A stretch of 64,000 nucleotides of DNA from contig NCSJ02000018.1 in the NCBI GenBank assembly GCA_002812745.2, positions 186,001-250,000 on the forward strand, written 5' to 3'. A program made the translations under genes and the position numbers. The stretch is from Scytalidium lignicola. Lineage: Eukaryota > Ascomycota > Leotiomycetes. The notes beneath the pieces are model-generated. The model searched no databases. It saw nothing but the letters and a program-made list of their open reading frames with translations, and was not told where the DNA came from. Below, piece by piece: positions 47,196 to 61,890 of this stretch (its first letter is position 1; each line of letters starts with the position of its first letter).

Positions 47196-50100
47196 CTATG
47201 AAGAATCGATAGGGTTTTCTTCCTCCATAGTATTATCACCATCCATACTCCCAGTCCACTCTACTTCTTCATCTATACTCTCACTAACGCCCGGGGTTGT
47301 CAAGATCGTTGTTCCATAGCTAGTCCTCCTGTCGTCGCTGTCAATGTCAAGTCCCTCTTCGTCAACCTCATTATCTTCTTCATCCTCTCTCAACGTCAGA
47401 TTCTCTTTATTCAATTCACCATAATTCTCATTTAGCGTAGTACTCCAGCTAGATTTCCGCAAAGACCCAGAGATGGCTGGGGCCTTGACGCTGTGGCTCC
47501 GTTTGATATTTCCATTTGGCACATTATGTGTGATTTGATTTAGAGAAAGTATACGCCTAGAGGCCCCTACAGGATTATTTATGGCACTGCTTGCAGAAGC
47601 ACGGTTACCATTCATCGCCATACTAAATGCACTATGAGCGAATGGTGCTGATGCTTTTGAGGAGGAAGCATGATTTGGAGTACGCTTGCGACTCATTGCA
47701 TCTCGTCCTTTGTTCGATTTTGAGATTAGGAGAGCTCGGGAATGGTCAATAACCCCTTCCAAGATTCGACGCTCAAGGCCTTCTGCTCTTGCTTCCATTG
47801 CATGGAGTTCTTCACGTCGAATTCGCAGGGCAGTTTCGATGCTTGACACATCTGCTGAGAGTCTCATCTTCGTATGTGCCAACTCTTCCTGCTCCGCCCG
47901 CAACTTAGCGACGGATTCTTTCAACCTGTCTTCCTCTTCTCGAAGAGCTAGAACAGACACTTCAACGTGTTCTTTCTCCGTTAGGCGCTTCTCTAAAGCA
48001 ATAGTTGCTTCTTGAACTGCCTTCTCTTTGTCCTCATGATCTGCAGCGATGCGCTGGGTTTGAGCTGATACAAATTCGGATACCTCCGCTGCAGTTTGCA
48101 TAACTTTTTGGTGGATTTTATCGAGCATGTCTAGCTGAGCAAATGATTTTCCTGCAACGTGCATATGATCTACTAGTTTATCTAGTTTCTCATGGACCAT
48201 TGCATCATCATATTTCTCGGGTTCAGGAAGAAGTGGCATCTCAGGTGGATCAATAGGGATTTCTGCAATCTTCTCCTGTATGGTAGCGATGGAGGTCTTG
48301 GAGTGTTCGTAATGTTGACCAGCGATGAGGAGGATGTCTTTGATAGACTCGAGGATCTTCGGGTGATATTGATTGACATGATCTTGTACTCCTTCTATGG
48401 CACCCAATGTCTTGGAGATCTCATCTCTCGTAAATTGGTGTTCTTCCTTAGCCTCAGAATGTGCTCCCTCTATTTTAGTGTAAGTATCTTCCACACGATT
48501 AAACACTGTCTTAGAAGCTTCATCCATTTTATCGACAGATTCTATGAACGTGCTTTGCAGTGCATCAATCATAGGCTTTAACTCTTCAGCCACTGCTTTA
48601 GTACTGAGAACAGCAGCAATTGTCTCCGCATTCTTCTCTTCCCCCAGTTTTGCGTTGACCTCAGCTGAAATTTGTGCATCATCGTATTTTGTCGTGAGCT
48701 CATTGAATCGTTCGTCGATTTTTGCCTCAAACTTATCCCAGGTTTGTTGGAATTTTTCGTCTGTTTCGAGCTTAGATCCCACAATACTGGCACTGGTATT
48801 TTCAAATTCAGTCTTCATCGTCTCTAATAGTTCCTTGACATCGTTGGCGCTCGCATTTTTTTCAATTGTCTCTCCAAGGGTCTCCAGAAACTTCCCCAAA
48901 GCATCGATGCTAGTACCTCCTTCATCAAGCTTCTCTTTCATCGCGTCCTTGAATTCTTCAAGGAAAGTCCGGATTTCTGTAACACGGTCACTAACTCCGA
49001 CTGTCTCAGCTTGCCGTTCATCGAAAGCTTTGGCATTAGCTTCCGCATGGGACTCAACCCGATCTTTGAACTCCTTAACTAGTTCTTCTAAGTTCTTGAC
49101 GTCCTCTTTAGATGGCAAGGCGGCAATATCGGACAGTACGACCTGCTCAATTGCAGTCTTAATGTCAAGGCATACCGCTTCCACAGCTTCAACGTCAGTC
49201 TTAGTAACCTTTTCAGAGTCATTGGCTTCTTTCGCTGCACGTTCTTTCATTTCCTCAAGCCCGAGGATGACATCCCGCACAAGTGACTCAACTATGTTTA
49301 GCTCCTCCCGCTTAGACATCTGTTCCATGTTTGATGTCATCTCACCTAGATTATCGCGGATTGAAGATATCATCTCTCCCACGGGCTCGAGATGTTCTTT
49401 CTTTAATACTTGCTCCGAGTCGATTTCGTCGAGTTTAGCTTTTGTATTTCGAAGAAGAGTTTCTATTGCTTGAATGTCTTCTCTCTTGATAGGATCTTCA
49501 TCCTCAGGCTTATTATTGTCTGTTGCTGTGACTGATTCATGGACCTCGCGTAGTAGAATCTCTAGGACCTCAAGGTCCTCTTTTAGTAACGATCCAGGAG
49601 CGGGACCTGGAGCTGGCATCGACTCTATTGCCTCAACCTTGGTTCGTAACTGTGTGAGTAATACTTCAAGATTCTCAATATCATTACGCTTAAGCGTGTC
49701 TGCAGGAACCACCGCACCTGCCGTAGTTGCAGCTACTGCACGATTATTCTCTTCGCTTTCACGTAAACTATCGATATCTGCTTTGACAATTTCAAGTCCG
49801 GCTTTCAATGTGTCTAGGATCTCGTAGCTAACTGTCATATCGACTGGCTTGTTCCATATCTTCTCGACATCTACCCGTAGCGCCGAGAGACCGTCTTGCA
49901 AGGTATTGAGGATCTCTCTAGAACCTGAATCGTCGCTCTCATGAACATCTCGTGGTCGCTGGATATCTTCCCGTAAATTGCTAAGACCATCTCTCAGGAT
50001 GTCAATGATCTCGTCTTTATCAGTATTGGGCTCTACATGGACAAGAGTAGATGTCATGGTCTCATGAAGTCGGTCAAAGCCATCACGAATACTACTGAGG

Positions 50101-53100
50101 ATTTCATCCTTACCAATGGAATCTCCTAGACTAACCATTGAGGAAGTGACAGTCCCTTGAAGCTGACCAAAGCTATCTTGAATGCTAGCAAGGATTTCCT
50201 CCTTGGTAGTATTATCTCCTGACGGTACAATTGCTAATTTAACGGTCTCTTGGAGTTGATCAAAGCCCTCTCGCATACTGTCGATGATTGTGTCTTTGCT
50301 TGTGACGTCTGCAGTATGAACGATAGTGGTCGTCAGGGCCTCTTGAAGCTGGTTAAGGCCACCACGGAGGCTCTCAAATTGATCACGCATTCCAGCTAGG
50401 ATATCATCCTTTCCACCTGCGTCTTCTGATGGAACAATTGATGACCTGAGGGTTTCTTGGAGTTGGTCAAAGCCCTCTCGCATTCCATCGAGGATTTTAT
50501 CTTTGCCTGTGACGTCTGCCGCATGAATAATGGCAGTAGTAAGGGTCTCTTGAAGCTGGCCAAGGCCAGAACTAACACCATCAAATCCACCACGCATGCT
50601 AGCTAAGATGTCATCCTTTCCAGTCGTATCTCCTGAAGGAACCATAGAAGCTGTAAGATTCTCTTGAAGACGGTCAAATCCTTCTCGTAAGCTTTCGAGA
50701 ACCTTTTCGTTACCGGTAATGTTTACAGCATGTACAATGGTAGAGGTCATAGTTTCTTGAAGTTGATCAAAACCCTCACGCATGCTACTAATAACTTCAT
50801 CCTTGCCAGGAACATCACTTGAAGTGTCTATTGATGACTTGAAAGTTTCCTGAAGTTGATCAAAGCGCTCACGCATACTCTCAATAATAGCGTCCTTTCC
50901 AGTAACATCTGCCGTGTGAATAATAGTAGAGGTAAGAGTTTCTTGAAGCTGATCAAAACCGTCACGAACACCGCTGAACCCGTCGTTCATACTTGCTATG
51001 ATCTCACTCTTATCAGTCGTATCTCCGGAACGAACAATAGACGATGTCAGTGTTTCTTGAAGCCGGTTAAAATTTTCGCGCATACTATCAAGGATCTCAT
51101 CGTTGCTGGATCCATCACCTGAACGCACAATGGACGATGTCGTATTTTCTTGGAGTCGGTCAAATCCATCACGGATGCTCTCAAGAATCTCGTCCTTGCC
51201 AAAGACCTCACCTCCTGACTGGACAATAGATGATGACATGGTCTCTTTAAGCTGGCCAAAGCCATCATGAATGCTATTGAGGATCTCGTCTTTGCTGGAT
51301 ACATCGCTTGAGCGGACGACAGAGGAGGTCATAGTCTCTTGAAGTTTATCAAACCCTTCACGCATGCTCTCAAGGACTTTATCATTACCAGTGACATTTG
51401 CCGTATGGATAATTGTGGAAGTCATGGTCTCCTGGAGCTGGTCGAAACTGTTGCGCATACCTTCGAGGATTTCATCCTTGCCTGGAATATCGTCTGAACG
51501 GACAATAGAAGTTGTTATGGTCTCCTGAAGCTTTTCAAGGCTTTCTCGCAAACTGTCAATAATCTCATCCTTGACAGAGATATCTGCTGCGCGATCAACG
51601 TAGGATTCGATGTCTGCGCGTAGTTTTTCGAAACCATCCTTAGTAGCATCTAGAACTTGCTCTGTATCTCTTCCGTGAGCGGCAACATTTTGCTTAGCCT
51701 CGTCAGATACAGCCTTGAATTCGCAGCGCATAACTTCTAACACCTCGTGAATGCGATCCATAACCTGCGCCGCAAAGTGGTCTGAATCTGCTGGATTACT
51801 CTCTAATCCAGCCTTTACAGCGTCAAATATATCGTCACGTGTCACATTCCCACCTACATCTCGACTCAAGGCAGTAGAAGTGTTAGCAGCGAAGTCAAAA
51901 CTGTGAAGACCTTCCCTAACGGCATCAATCATGTGATCTCTGGTGATTTGAGGTTCTGCTGGTGGAGCAGCCGGAAATTCGAACTCTCCCAAAACTTCTC
52001 TGATTGCATCTAATATCTCATCTCGGGGAAGACTTTCTTCTGTGGGGAGTCTGGGTGGAGAGAAGTGCTTAAGACCCTCTACAACAGCCTCGAACACATC
52101 TTCACGAGACGCCGCACCAATATCCCTGGTGTCGTCCTGTGGGCGATATTGTTGGATGCCTTCTTTTACGCATGCTAGAAGTTCATCTCTTTCAAGGCCG
52201 AATTGTTGGACTTCTATCTCTGGTTTATAATTCTCCCAAGCCTCTCTGACGGCATCAAGGATATCATCTTTCTCGAGGCCTGGTTTCTCCAAATCAACCG
52301 TTCTCTCGTTTAGTGCCGTCCTAACTGCATTATAGATTTCCTGGTAGTCGATGCGATATACTGTTGGAGGCGAGGACCGGCCCTGGCATTCACGGATAAT
52401 TTGATCCATATGCTCCCTCAACTCTGCGAGCCCTTCTTCAACAATACGAGCTACTTCTTCCTTCTCAGATGCTACATCTCGTGGAGTATCCTTGTCGATA
52501 TTTAGCTCTTCAAGTTTGCGTCCCAGTTCTCGGCCCATTCCCAACACTTCGCCACGAAGCTCACGGACAAGAGCCTTTACTTCTGCAGTAAGCCCTCCTC
52601 CCTGAGCAACACTGTCCTTGACTGTCCTGATTATTTTCAATATGTCTTCGTTTATGATTTCTGAAGCATTAGATGGGATCGAGGCTCTTCGATTCGCACT
52701 ATCCCCTGCACTGACAAGCGCGTCCCCCCTTTGCGCCACTGGACCAGTATCTGGTGAATCAAAATCCAACTCCAGCCTAGGGGTTTGTGTAAAACTAAAA
52801 TCTCGAGGTCTACAGTTACCAGCACCCCCTCCACTGTGGGGGAGTATGTCTCTCGAGCTGTTGTTCTTCACAAAATCTAGTAACTCCTCCAGCTTTTGTC
52901 TTATTGATAATCCATCTTCCTTAACTCTATCGGCCACATCAGACAGTCGAGAAATGAGTAACTCTTGGCCATCAACTGTACCCATCTCACGCAGTATCTT
53001 CTCCAATATAGCAACAGTGGCAGTATTCTCCGGACTATATAACGATGGAGTTGCCAGTGATTCTCGGTCCAAGGAAGCTGCAAAGCTTCTAGGGCTAGGG

Positions 53101-54150
53101 ATACGTGGGAGGCTGAATGGCTTCACGGCATTTGAGCTTGGTGGGGAGGTATGCACTTTGCTCTCTAGGAACATTCCTCCTCCACCGTAGGGATTGCTAG
53201 AAGACCGAGAACTTGATTCGGATAAATTGAGGAGCAATTCTCTGAGGCTTTTCCTAATATCCTCGTCTCTTGCATTCGTGGCTTCTTTAAGACTAAGGAG
53301 GTCGGTTGCATTGTCTTTGCTGCGCCTACTGAGTTGAGTCATCTCTTTTTGGAGATTAGTAGCAATACCAGTGAGGCTCAGGATCTGATGTGAGATTGCG
53401 TCGAACGGTGGAGAGCGGACCAGCGCGTTAGACTCATTAGTGACGTCTGTATGTGGTGAATCAGTGTCTTTGCTAGCCATTGTTTGTAAGGCTAGCATCG
53501 TAGCTGACTGCGGTGGAATATTATCTCCAAGGATACTTTGTGGCGGTCTTCGGAGAGAGGGACGTAGAGTAGGGGTATCATTGGTTGGCGTTGACCTCTC
53601 CGACCGTGTCGAGCCTTTTTCTGGGGAACCTTTATCCCAAAAGATATCCCTCGTTGGGTTCGGAGATCCCGGCTTAACAGGACTTCTTTCAGGTGACCGA
53701 CTTGGAGAGCTGAAGGGATCGGCATTTCCCTCGATCAGGTTGCTAAGTTCTCTGACCGTCCCCGTTTGCAAAGATTGCATACGCTTGTGGGTAGCATTTT
53801 TTATCAGAGGCCGCTCTGGAGATGCCTCTATCCGCTTCGATAACGCACTTACAACGTACGAGTTTTCTCTAGCTTTCTCTACTAATGCAGCATGTGCAGA
53901 TTGGATAGCGCTCGAGGTGTGTGGCCGTGAAGCAATAACTGGTGATGAGGGATTCATGGGCAATGGAGGCGGAGCCCGTTCTGGGTCAGAACTGTCCCAC
54001 CTGGGAGTTAATTAGCAATCTGTCGTAATTCAACTAAACCAATTCTTCATACATTGGTACTATGGCCCTGCCATAATCGGAAGATGCTGAGCTTTGGTGA
54101 TGTGAACGCTTTTCGCTGTCCCGCGAAGCGTCTCTGTTCGTAGAAGGCAT
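47196..54150 (-). CDS. Very large coiled-coil protein with 31-residue tandem repeats, unknown function
   Basis: Exon 1 (54053-54150) and exon 2 (47196-54000), joined by a 52 nt GT..AG intron, give about 2300 residues. The joined N-terminus reads through MWDSSDPERAPPPLP, which I recognise as a conserved start of a fungal protein family often labelled chromosome-segregation-ATPase-like, but no ATPase motif is visible. A Ser/Pro-rich head (to about 250) is followed by helical regions. Diverged DEILDAVREGL-type repeats lie at about 600-800, the regular tandem array at residues 843-1360, further acidic helices and a long coiled coil near 2020-2130. The C-terminus is basic then acidic. No PH domain is seen, so it is not a Num1/ApsA orthologue despite the tandem-repeat design. 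No transmembrane segment is visible. It is probably a structural, filament-like scaffold; the location is unknown. Confidence 0.87.
50019..51572 (-). repeat. Coding tandem array: 16 units of about 31 residues
   Basis: 1554 nt in frame. The consensus unit starts KDEILxSMRxGFDQLQET and ends with a polar linker such as SIVRSGD or TIIHTADVTG. Twelve units are 31 residues, one is 32 and three are 38. The 38-residue units (7th, 11th, 13th) carry an additional seven residues after the first helix turn region (GVRDGFD-, GVSSGLG- and SLRGGLN-like), exactly one heptad. The linker alternates between an IVxSGD type and an IxHxAxxTG type over units 7 to 14, which indicates duplication of a two-unit block. 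Flanking diverged units extend on both sides. Confidence 0.9.
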
Positions 54151-54940
54151 GACGGTGTGATGTGATGTGAAGAATGTGGAATGAAAAGTCGCGTTAAGAA
54201 CGCAAAGTTTGTCTCAAACCATGAGACGTGCTCTCAAATTTGGAAAGACAAAACAAGATAAAACGCCTTTACACAAAATTCAAGAAGCAAGAGTTTCGTT
54301 ATTGCGGAAGAATGGAATAATAGCGTTATAGATAATGACGGGTAGCAAGGATGTTGTGTGTTGACATTATTGTTTACTTCTAGCAACAACCACTTAGCGC
54401 CCTCAGCGGTGATTGGCGCATCAGCATCAGCATTATCCCCCACCAAAACTCAACCCCGAGGCACATAATATCATTATGAGCAACGTTACCTCCCAATCAG
54501 TGTTGGAAATGGAATACTTTTTGGTAAACTGAAGCAAATAACTTGAGATTTGAAGTCTAGAAATTAAAATTGAAATACTTTAACCTGTAATTATAACACT
54601 TCCGTCATAGCCAACAATGATTTTCGTAGGTCCGTTGCCATGTGAAACCACAATAACTTCAACACCTACTAGCATTCACATGAAGGATATAACAAGAATT
54701 CTAATTATCCCTTTTGTTATCCAGTTGAGATAATTAAATATCCACAACACAGAATCAATTATCTACGAGTAGATGTGATGTTGCAGAATGACCTTTTTTA
54801 ACCTTCACCGAAATTTGTGCTACTTGATCACATGACCTCGCTAGAGCCCCAAACCCACAAAGCGGAAATTCCAAAAAGAATTCGGCAATCTTCGAACTCA
54901 ATAACCACACGACAACAATTCGACAACATCGACCGTCGAG
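54151..54940. promoter_or_regulatory. Divergent promoter, coiled-coil gene (-) and eL27 gene (+)
   Basis: A 790 bp spacer. It is A+T-rich around 54530-54760. The last 60 bases before the eL27 start are rich in CGA/CAA words. No specific element is named. Confidence 0.45.
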
Positions 54941-55598
54941 ATGAAGTGTGAGTAGAAATTGTGTATCTGAATGCTATGGAGCTGACGATATATAATATAG
55001 TCCTCAAGGTTGGCCGAGTTGCCATTATCACCCGGGGCAGATATGCTGGCAAGAAGGTAAATTATTCTTCAACCTCCCCCTTGATTGCATAGGATCGCTA
55101 TCTAGAATTGGAATGTTTGGATGCACTGGACTAGAGGATCCGAATTGGATAGAATTGGAGAAGGAGAAATGCTGATGGGGAAGAAAAACCAGGTCGTGAT
55201 CATCCAACCTCAAGATACCGGAAACAAGTCCCACCCATATCCCCACGCCTTGGTTGCCGGTATTGAGCGTTACCCACAACAAATCACCCGCCGCATGTCA
55301 AAGACTCGCCAAGACAAGCGCAGCAAGGTCAAGCCATTCATCAAGATCATCAACTACAACCACCTGATGCCTACACGATACACGCTCGAGTTGGAAGGAT
55401 TGAAGGGAGTCGTCACCGCAGATACATTCAAGGAGGTGTCGCAACGGGAAGATGCGAAGAAGACTGTCAAGAAGGCTCTGGAGGAGAGATACACATCGGG
55501 AAAGAACAGATGGTTCTTCACTCCTCTCAGTATGTTCTGCCATTTACTTGCTAGAGACTAGGTGAATGATAGCTAACGGAGGCAATTTAGGATTTTAA
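54941..55598 (+). CDS. RPL27: 60S ribosomal protein eL27
   Basis: Four exons (54941-54947, 55001-55056, 55193-55529, 55591-55598) give 135 residues, matching the usual 136. The first exon is only seven bases (ATG AAG T) and the last carries just two bases of an Arg codon plus Phe and stop; both are typical of fungal ribosomal protein genes. The joined protein opens [21 protein letters not shown], continues with [38 protein letters not shown] and ends [12 protein letters not shown]. It is a structural protein of the large cytosolic ribosomal subunit. Introns are 53, 136 and 61 nt. A direct translation of the long exon would begin wrongly at 55121 inside intron 2. Confidence 0.95.
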
Positions 55599-56391
55599 AA
55601 GGTTATTGTGCGTCACTAGGGTACGGTATGGGGTTATATCATGGCATTAGTCGCGTAAACAAGCAAGAAATGCTGCATTTCACCATCTAACGAACTTTGT
55701 CCAATGTGTGGATTAAGACCAGTTTCCGAGGTGAAATGTGTGTTCGTGAACATATGAAGTTTGTGCAGATATGAGCAACAAAACTGGCTAGTGCCAAATG
55801 AAATAGATTTGCCAGCCCTCTTAAGTGTGCATAATCATGATAAATCACCTTGTGCCACATTTGATTGCGACATTTGAGACGCCATATATACATTGGTACT
55901 AGTTATGCGCAAAGTTGAACCTTTCCTGGTTTCTGCATCCTATCTATGCCCCTAATCTCCAGGATATGCAATATGACCCCAAACTGGAAAAGATAACCCC
56001 TTAAAGTCGGTGAAAAGGCAAACATAAACAACAAGTATGATTCCCAAACTACACTAAAAGGGAGCTTACTGCTCACATATTGTTGTACAACTTATGCATT
56101 ACAAAATATGCACTATAATTACCTGCATAGCCAAAGCAACTCACAAGAAACATGATCTATTCTATCCGCGTAACTTGACGAGGGCCAAATATGAGTTCAT
56201 GCAGTAAGACCCGAAGTACTTAAACGGTATATCCCCTTGTCCACCACAAACATTCGTTAAATGCGTATATCCTTCATTGAAATCCTTGCCATGCTGACTC
56301 TTAACAAATTCCCAAAATTCGCTGAATCAATCTGGTCCAATGCTTTTTTCTCTACCAATAAACCTTTAAATTTATATCTTACGTCTCTAAT
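55599..56391. other. Intergenic between convergent eL27 and UGM genes
   Basis: No coding frame supported. A+T-moderate sequence that should contain both 3' UTRs. Confidence 0.5.
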
Positions 56392-58319
<1,928 letters not shown>

Positions 58320-60480
58320 TTTGATGCCTGGGGAATGTTTGTTTTAAGTTAAACTGTGAAAAATGGTCGCAAGAGTTGAAAATTGAGGTATGCCTTTTTG
58401 TCAAGGAGATAATAATATTGTATCGACAATATCTATTCTCCCAAACCAAAGTAAATAAACACAACAAGATGGAAATAATAGGGGTGCCCAATGTGCAGTA
58501 ATTATTTGGTGGAGGGGTTTCTCCTAAATTTCCGGGGCAGGGGTATTTTTGGTGGCAGAGCGACCGTAAAGATTGTGGTGGGATTGGGTTATGCTACCGA
58601 TGGACACTGACCAGCACGCGCCTTATCTATTGGCTTTGGCTTCGGACGCGGTAAGATGATCTTTAAATTTGACTCGTCTGTGCGATAGATGTGATGGCCG
58701 AGTGATTTTTGACTATTTCGTGCTACTGGGAAGGCACAAGGACTCTCCAGCACACGGAACGTAATATGTTCATGATACGAACAAGGCGTGCAAGGCTAAC
58801 TTAAATTACAGTCAAGCTGTCAAGGCTCTGGACCTTTATCTGTTGGGTATGAAAGGATACAAGCAATTGATTTGGCCAAACAAAATTTTACAGACCTGTT
58901 AACCAAAGGCAAAAGGCATTTCAGTACCATTGTCCAAAATTCGAGCAGAATGATGCTCAGCGATTTCGTGATCATCTACCTTTTACAATATCTAGCAATA
59001 AAACGGTGAGAACAGACCCCACTCGAATGCATAGTACATCTCCTAATCTCAGTACCTTGCCTGCTTGCTACAGTATCACATGTGTACTGTACGGTACCGG
59101 TACTGTATGACAAGTGTAGTTTCCCGAGGTGTAGCATCATAACTCTTTTTGCAAAATACTGTACATACGTAGCGGTCAAGCTTCAAGCTTCAGAGCCCCA
59201 AGCAACAAAATTGCTTCAGAAGACGACTTTGGATCTGACACAAGCCTGATACCGGCCTCAAGTGGTTCTAGCGCACAGTTTAATTGCGACTGGCGGCTGT
59301 TGCCCCAGTTTTATGGTGGAAGCGCAATCGCGGGTCTGGATTGTCCAATTCAGGGGCTGGAAATCATTTTGCAAACTTGATTGACAAAATCCTTCTCCCA
59401 CATCCGGTCCACAATGGCGCGCGGAGCATCTCCACTGTGCAAATTGCGCATGCGTATCACGCTGCAACCCTACCACGCCTAACTACTCTTTTGGAAGCTG
59501 GCATATGCTTTATGCTTTATGCTTTATGCCTCGACATAGGACAGTACCACCCAGTGCCACCCTATCATTCGAGCAGGATCGCAGTCAGCAGTACGAAAGG
59601 TACAATACCACAGTAATATCTCCAATGTTACTTGGGTACTGCTAAGATCCAATTAGGAAGCAGCATGGATGTTTTCCCGTTTTACTGCCATCATCCGTTT
59701 CGTGTCTAAAAATATCCATTCTTCACATTTAACTTATTCAGAAATTATGCTTAGCTGGGTCACGGTGATGGTGCAGTGTCTCATCAAAGATCTGCTTCAG
59801 AACGCCTGATTGGTCCATTCCTCATGCATTCAACCTCAGAAGCCTATCGTAATTAAGCAACAGTAGAAGTAGTGCAGTGCCTATCTTCCCTCCACAGATC
59901 TACAACTGCTTGTTTGTCACAGCACAACAGGGAATCGTTGATTCTAAATTGCGGGAAAAGGTGGGAACCTTCAAAAATCCGAAACGGATGTGCGCAATCG
60001 AGGTCGTATTGCTTCCAAGTCTTGCCACGTAACCATGAGGCAAGTCGAATAATCTACGATATCTGACCTTTTGCTGTTGAAGATCCTAGTTATTCAAAAC
60101 ATACAGATAATCCTAGGATCCAGTTGTTGACCAGGGCAGTAGGGGTAGAGTTGATGTTTTTAGTCACCCCTTGTTCATCAGGGGCTGCGTTAAGATTATC
60201 TAGCGCGAAGCGAATGTCACTACAGAAATTGGCCACTTCTTCGATTTGTTCACCTTTTTTCAGGCCCCTCGACAATCCAGCTTTCTGCAACTGATTTTGT
60301 ATTCCATCTCGGCCAGACTCCTCTTCACCTGTGTATATGCAGGCAGAAAAGAATACGGCAAGACGCTCGTTAAACCCTCAAATCAGTCGTTCCTTCTGCT
60401 ATCTACACGCCTCCTAATTACGCCCGAGATTACGGCTCTATCATCAACGACAATTTCACTTCAGTGCTGAAAAGTTGAAG
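58320..60480. other. 2.2 kb divergent intergenic region between UGM and transporter genes
   Basis: No supported gene. A GTACTGTACGGTACCGGTACTG palindromic cluster is at about 59082-59110. A heptamer repeat GCTTTAT (three to four copies) is at about 59505-59528. It must contain the promoters of both flanking genes. Confidence 0.5.
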
Positions 60481-61890
60481 ATGGGTGAAGAAAAAGCGCG
60501 CGTCTCTGCGGAGCTCAACAGGCCTTCAAATGCTCCAGTCTTGCCAACGGTCAACCCCGCTGCTGAGAAAACAGAGCCTGCGAAGCCTGCTCTGCATCCC
60601 GCAGTATACGTAGTGTGAGTCCTATCGAGCAGCATCTATCAAGACCTCCGCATTTGCTAATTGGATTGGCGGTTGGTAGTACCTGGATCACTCTTAGCTC
60701 AAGTGTTATTCTTTATAATAAATGGATTCTTTCGACTCTTGGATTCCGTACGCTCATCTCCTGAGGCTTACGTGCGATCGGCTTACTGATAATTTGCAGA
60801 CTTCCCCATTCTTCTCACATCATGGCATCTTGCATTTGCGACCCTTATGACGCAAATTCTTGCTCGAACTACACATCTCTTGGATGGCCGAAAAACGGTG
60901 AAGATGACGGGTCGTGTTTATCTGCGAGCAATTGTTCCCATTGGGCTTTTCTTCAGTTTGAGTCTGATTTGCGGCAACCTGACATATCTTTATCTCAGTG
61001 TGTCATTCATTCAAATGTTGAAAGTAAGGTTGACTTTGCAGATAGCCAGTTCTGAGAGTGCTGACAATATTTTAGGCTACTATGCCCGTCGCTGTTCTTC
61101 TCGTCAGCTGGGCTCTTGGGACATCTCAACCAAACTTCAAAGTTCTTTTTAACGTATCTTTCATTGTCATCGGTGTTATTATCGCCTCCTTCGGCGAGAT
61201 TGACTTCGTTTTGATTGGTTTCTTATACCAATGTGGAGGAATTGCATTCGAAGCTGTCCGATTGGTGATGGTTCAAAGACTTCTCAGCTCCGCTGAGTTC
61301 AAGATGGACCCCCTCGTCTCACTGTATTACTTCGCACCAGTTTGTGCTATCATGAACTTCGTTGTTGCTATCTTCTGGGAGATACCTGGTTTGAGGATGG
61401 AAGATATCTATGAAGTTGGTATCTATACCTTACTTGCTAACGCTTCGTGTGCATTCTTACTGAACGTCTCCGTTGTCTTCCTGGTAAGGACTTCACACTC
61501 TTCATAATATCCAGTTCTAACACATTCCAGATTGGAAAAACCTCTGGTCTCGTCCTTACCCTTTGCGGTGTCTTGAAAGATATCCTCCTTGTAATTGCCT
61601 CTATGATGATCTGGGGAACCATCATCACCCCCCTCCAAGTTTTCGGTTACGGTATCGCTCTTTCAGGTCTCGTCTACTACAAGCTTGGAGCCGAAACGTT
61701 GAAGGGCTACTTCTCAGAAATAGGCCGTCAATGGGCTGAATTTGGTTCCAGACGCCCGGTTCTTCGAAAGCTTGTGGTTTTTGTTGCTGTCCTATTTGGT
61801 ATCTTTGTTCTTCTTGGTGGATTCGCGCCAGGATACGCTGATCCCAAGAACTACATTGACGCTGCAAAGCTCGCAGTAGGAAGCGCATAA
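60481..61890 (+). CDS. Nucleotide-sugar/triose-phosphate-type transporter, likely UDP-galactofuranose transporter (GlfB/UgtA candidate)
   Basis: Five exons (60481-60614, 60680-60747, 60800-61023, 61076-61483, 61531-61890) give 397 residues. A polar cytosolic N-terminus of about 40 residues precedes about ten hydrophobic segments. TPT-family marks are SSSVILYNKWILSTLGF, FPILLTSWHLAFATLMTQ, CGNLTYLYLSVSFIQMLKATMPV, GEIDFVLIGFLYQ, RLVMVQRLLSSAEFKMDPLVSLYYF and LCGVLKDILLVIASMMIW. The C-terminus ends with a membrane segment and a short luminal or cytosolic tail. This family moves nucleotide sugars or sugar phosphates in exchange for nucleotide or phosphate across Golgi/ER membranes. Substrate cannot be read from sequence. 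Its position, divergent from the mutase gene, matches the reported glfA-glfB (ugmA-ugtA) pairing in Aspergillus, so UDP-Galf import into the Golgi is the best hypothesis. Confidence 0.9.

Noticed and set aside
48544..49473. 309-codon plus-strand frame
   Set aside because: Antisense shadow of the giant coiled-coil gene, produced by its Glu/Ser-rich codon pattern.
47196..54150. Num1/ApsA orthology for the giant repeat protein
   Set aside because: Repeat unit length and sequence differ, and no C-terminal PH domain is visible.
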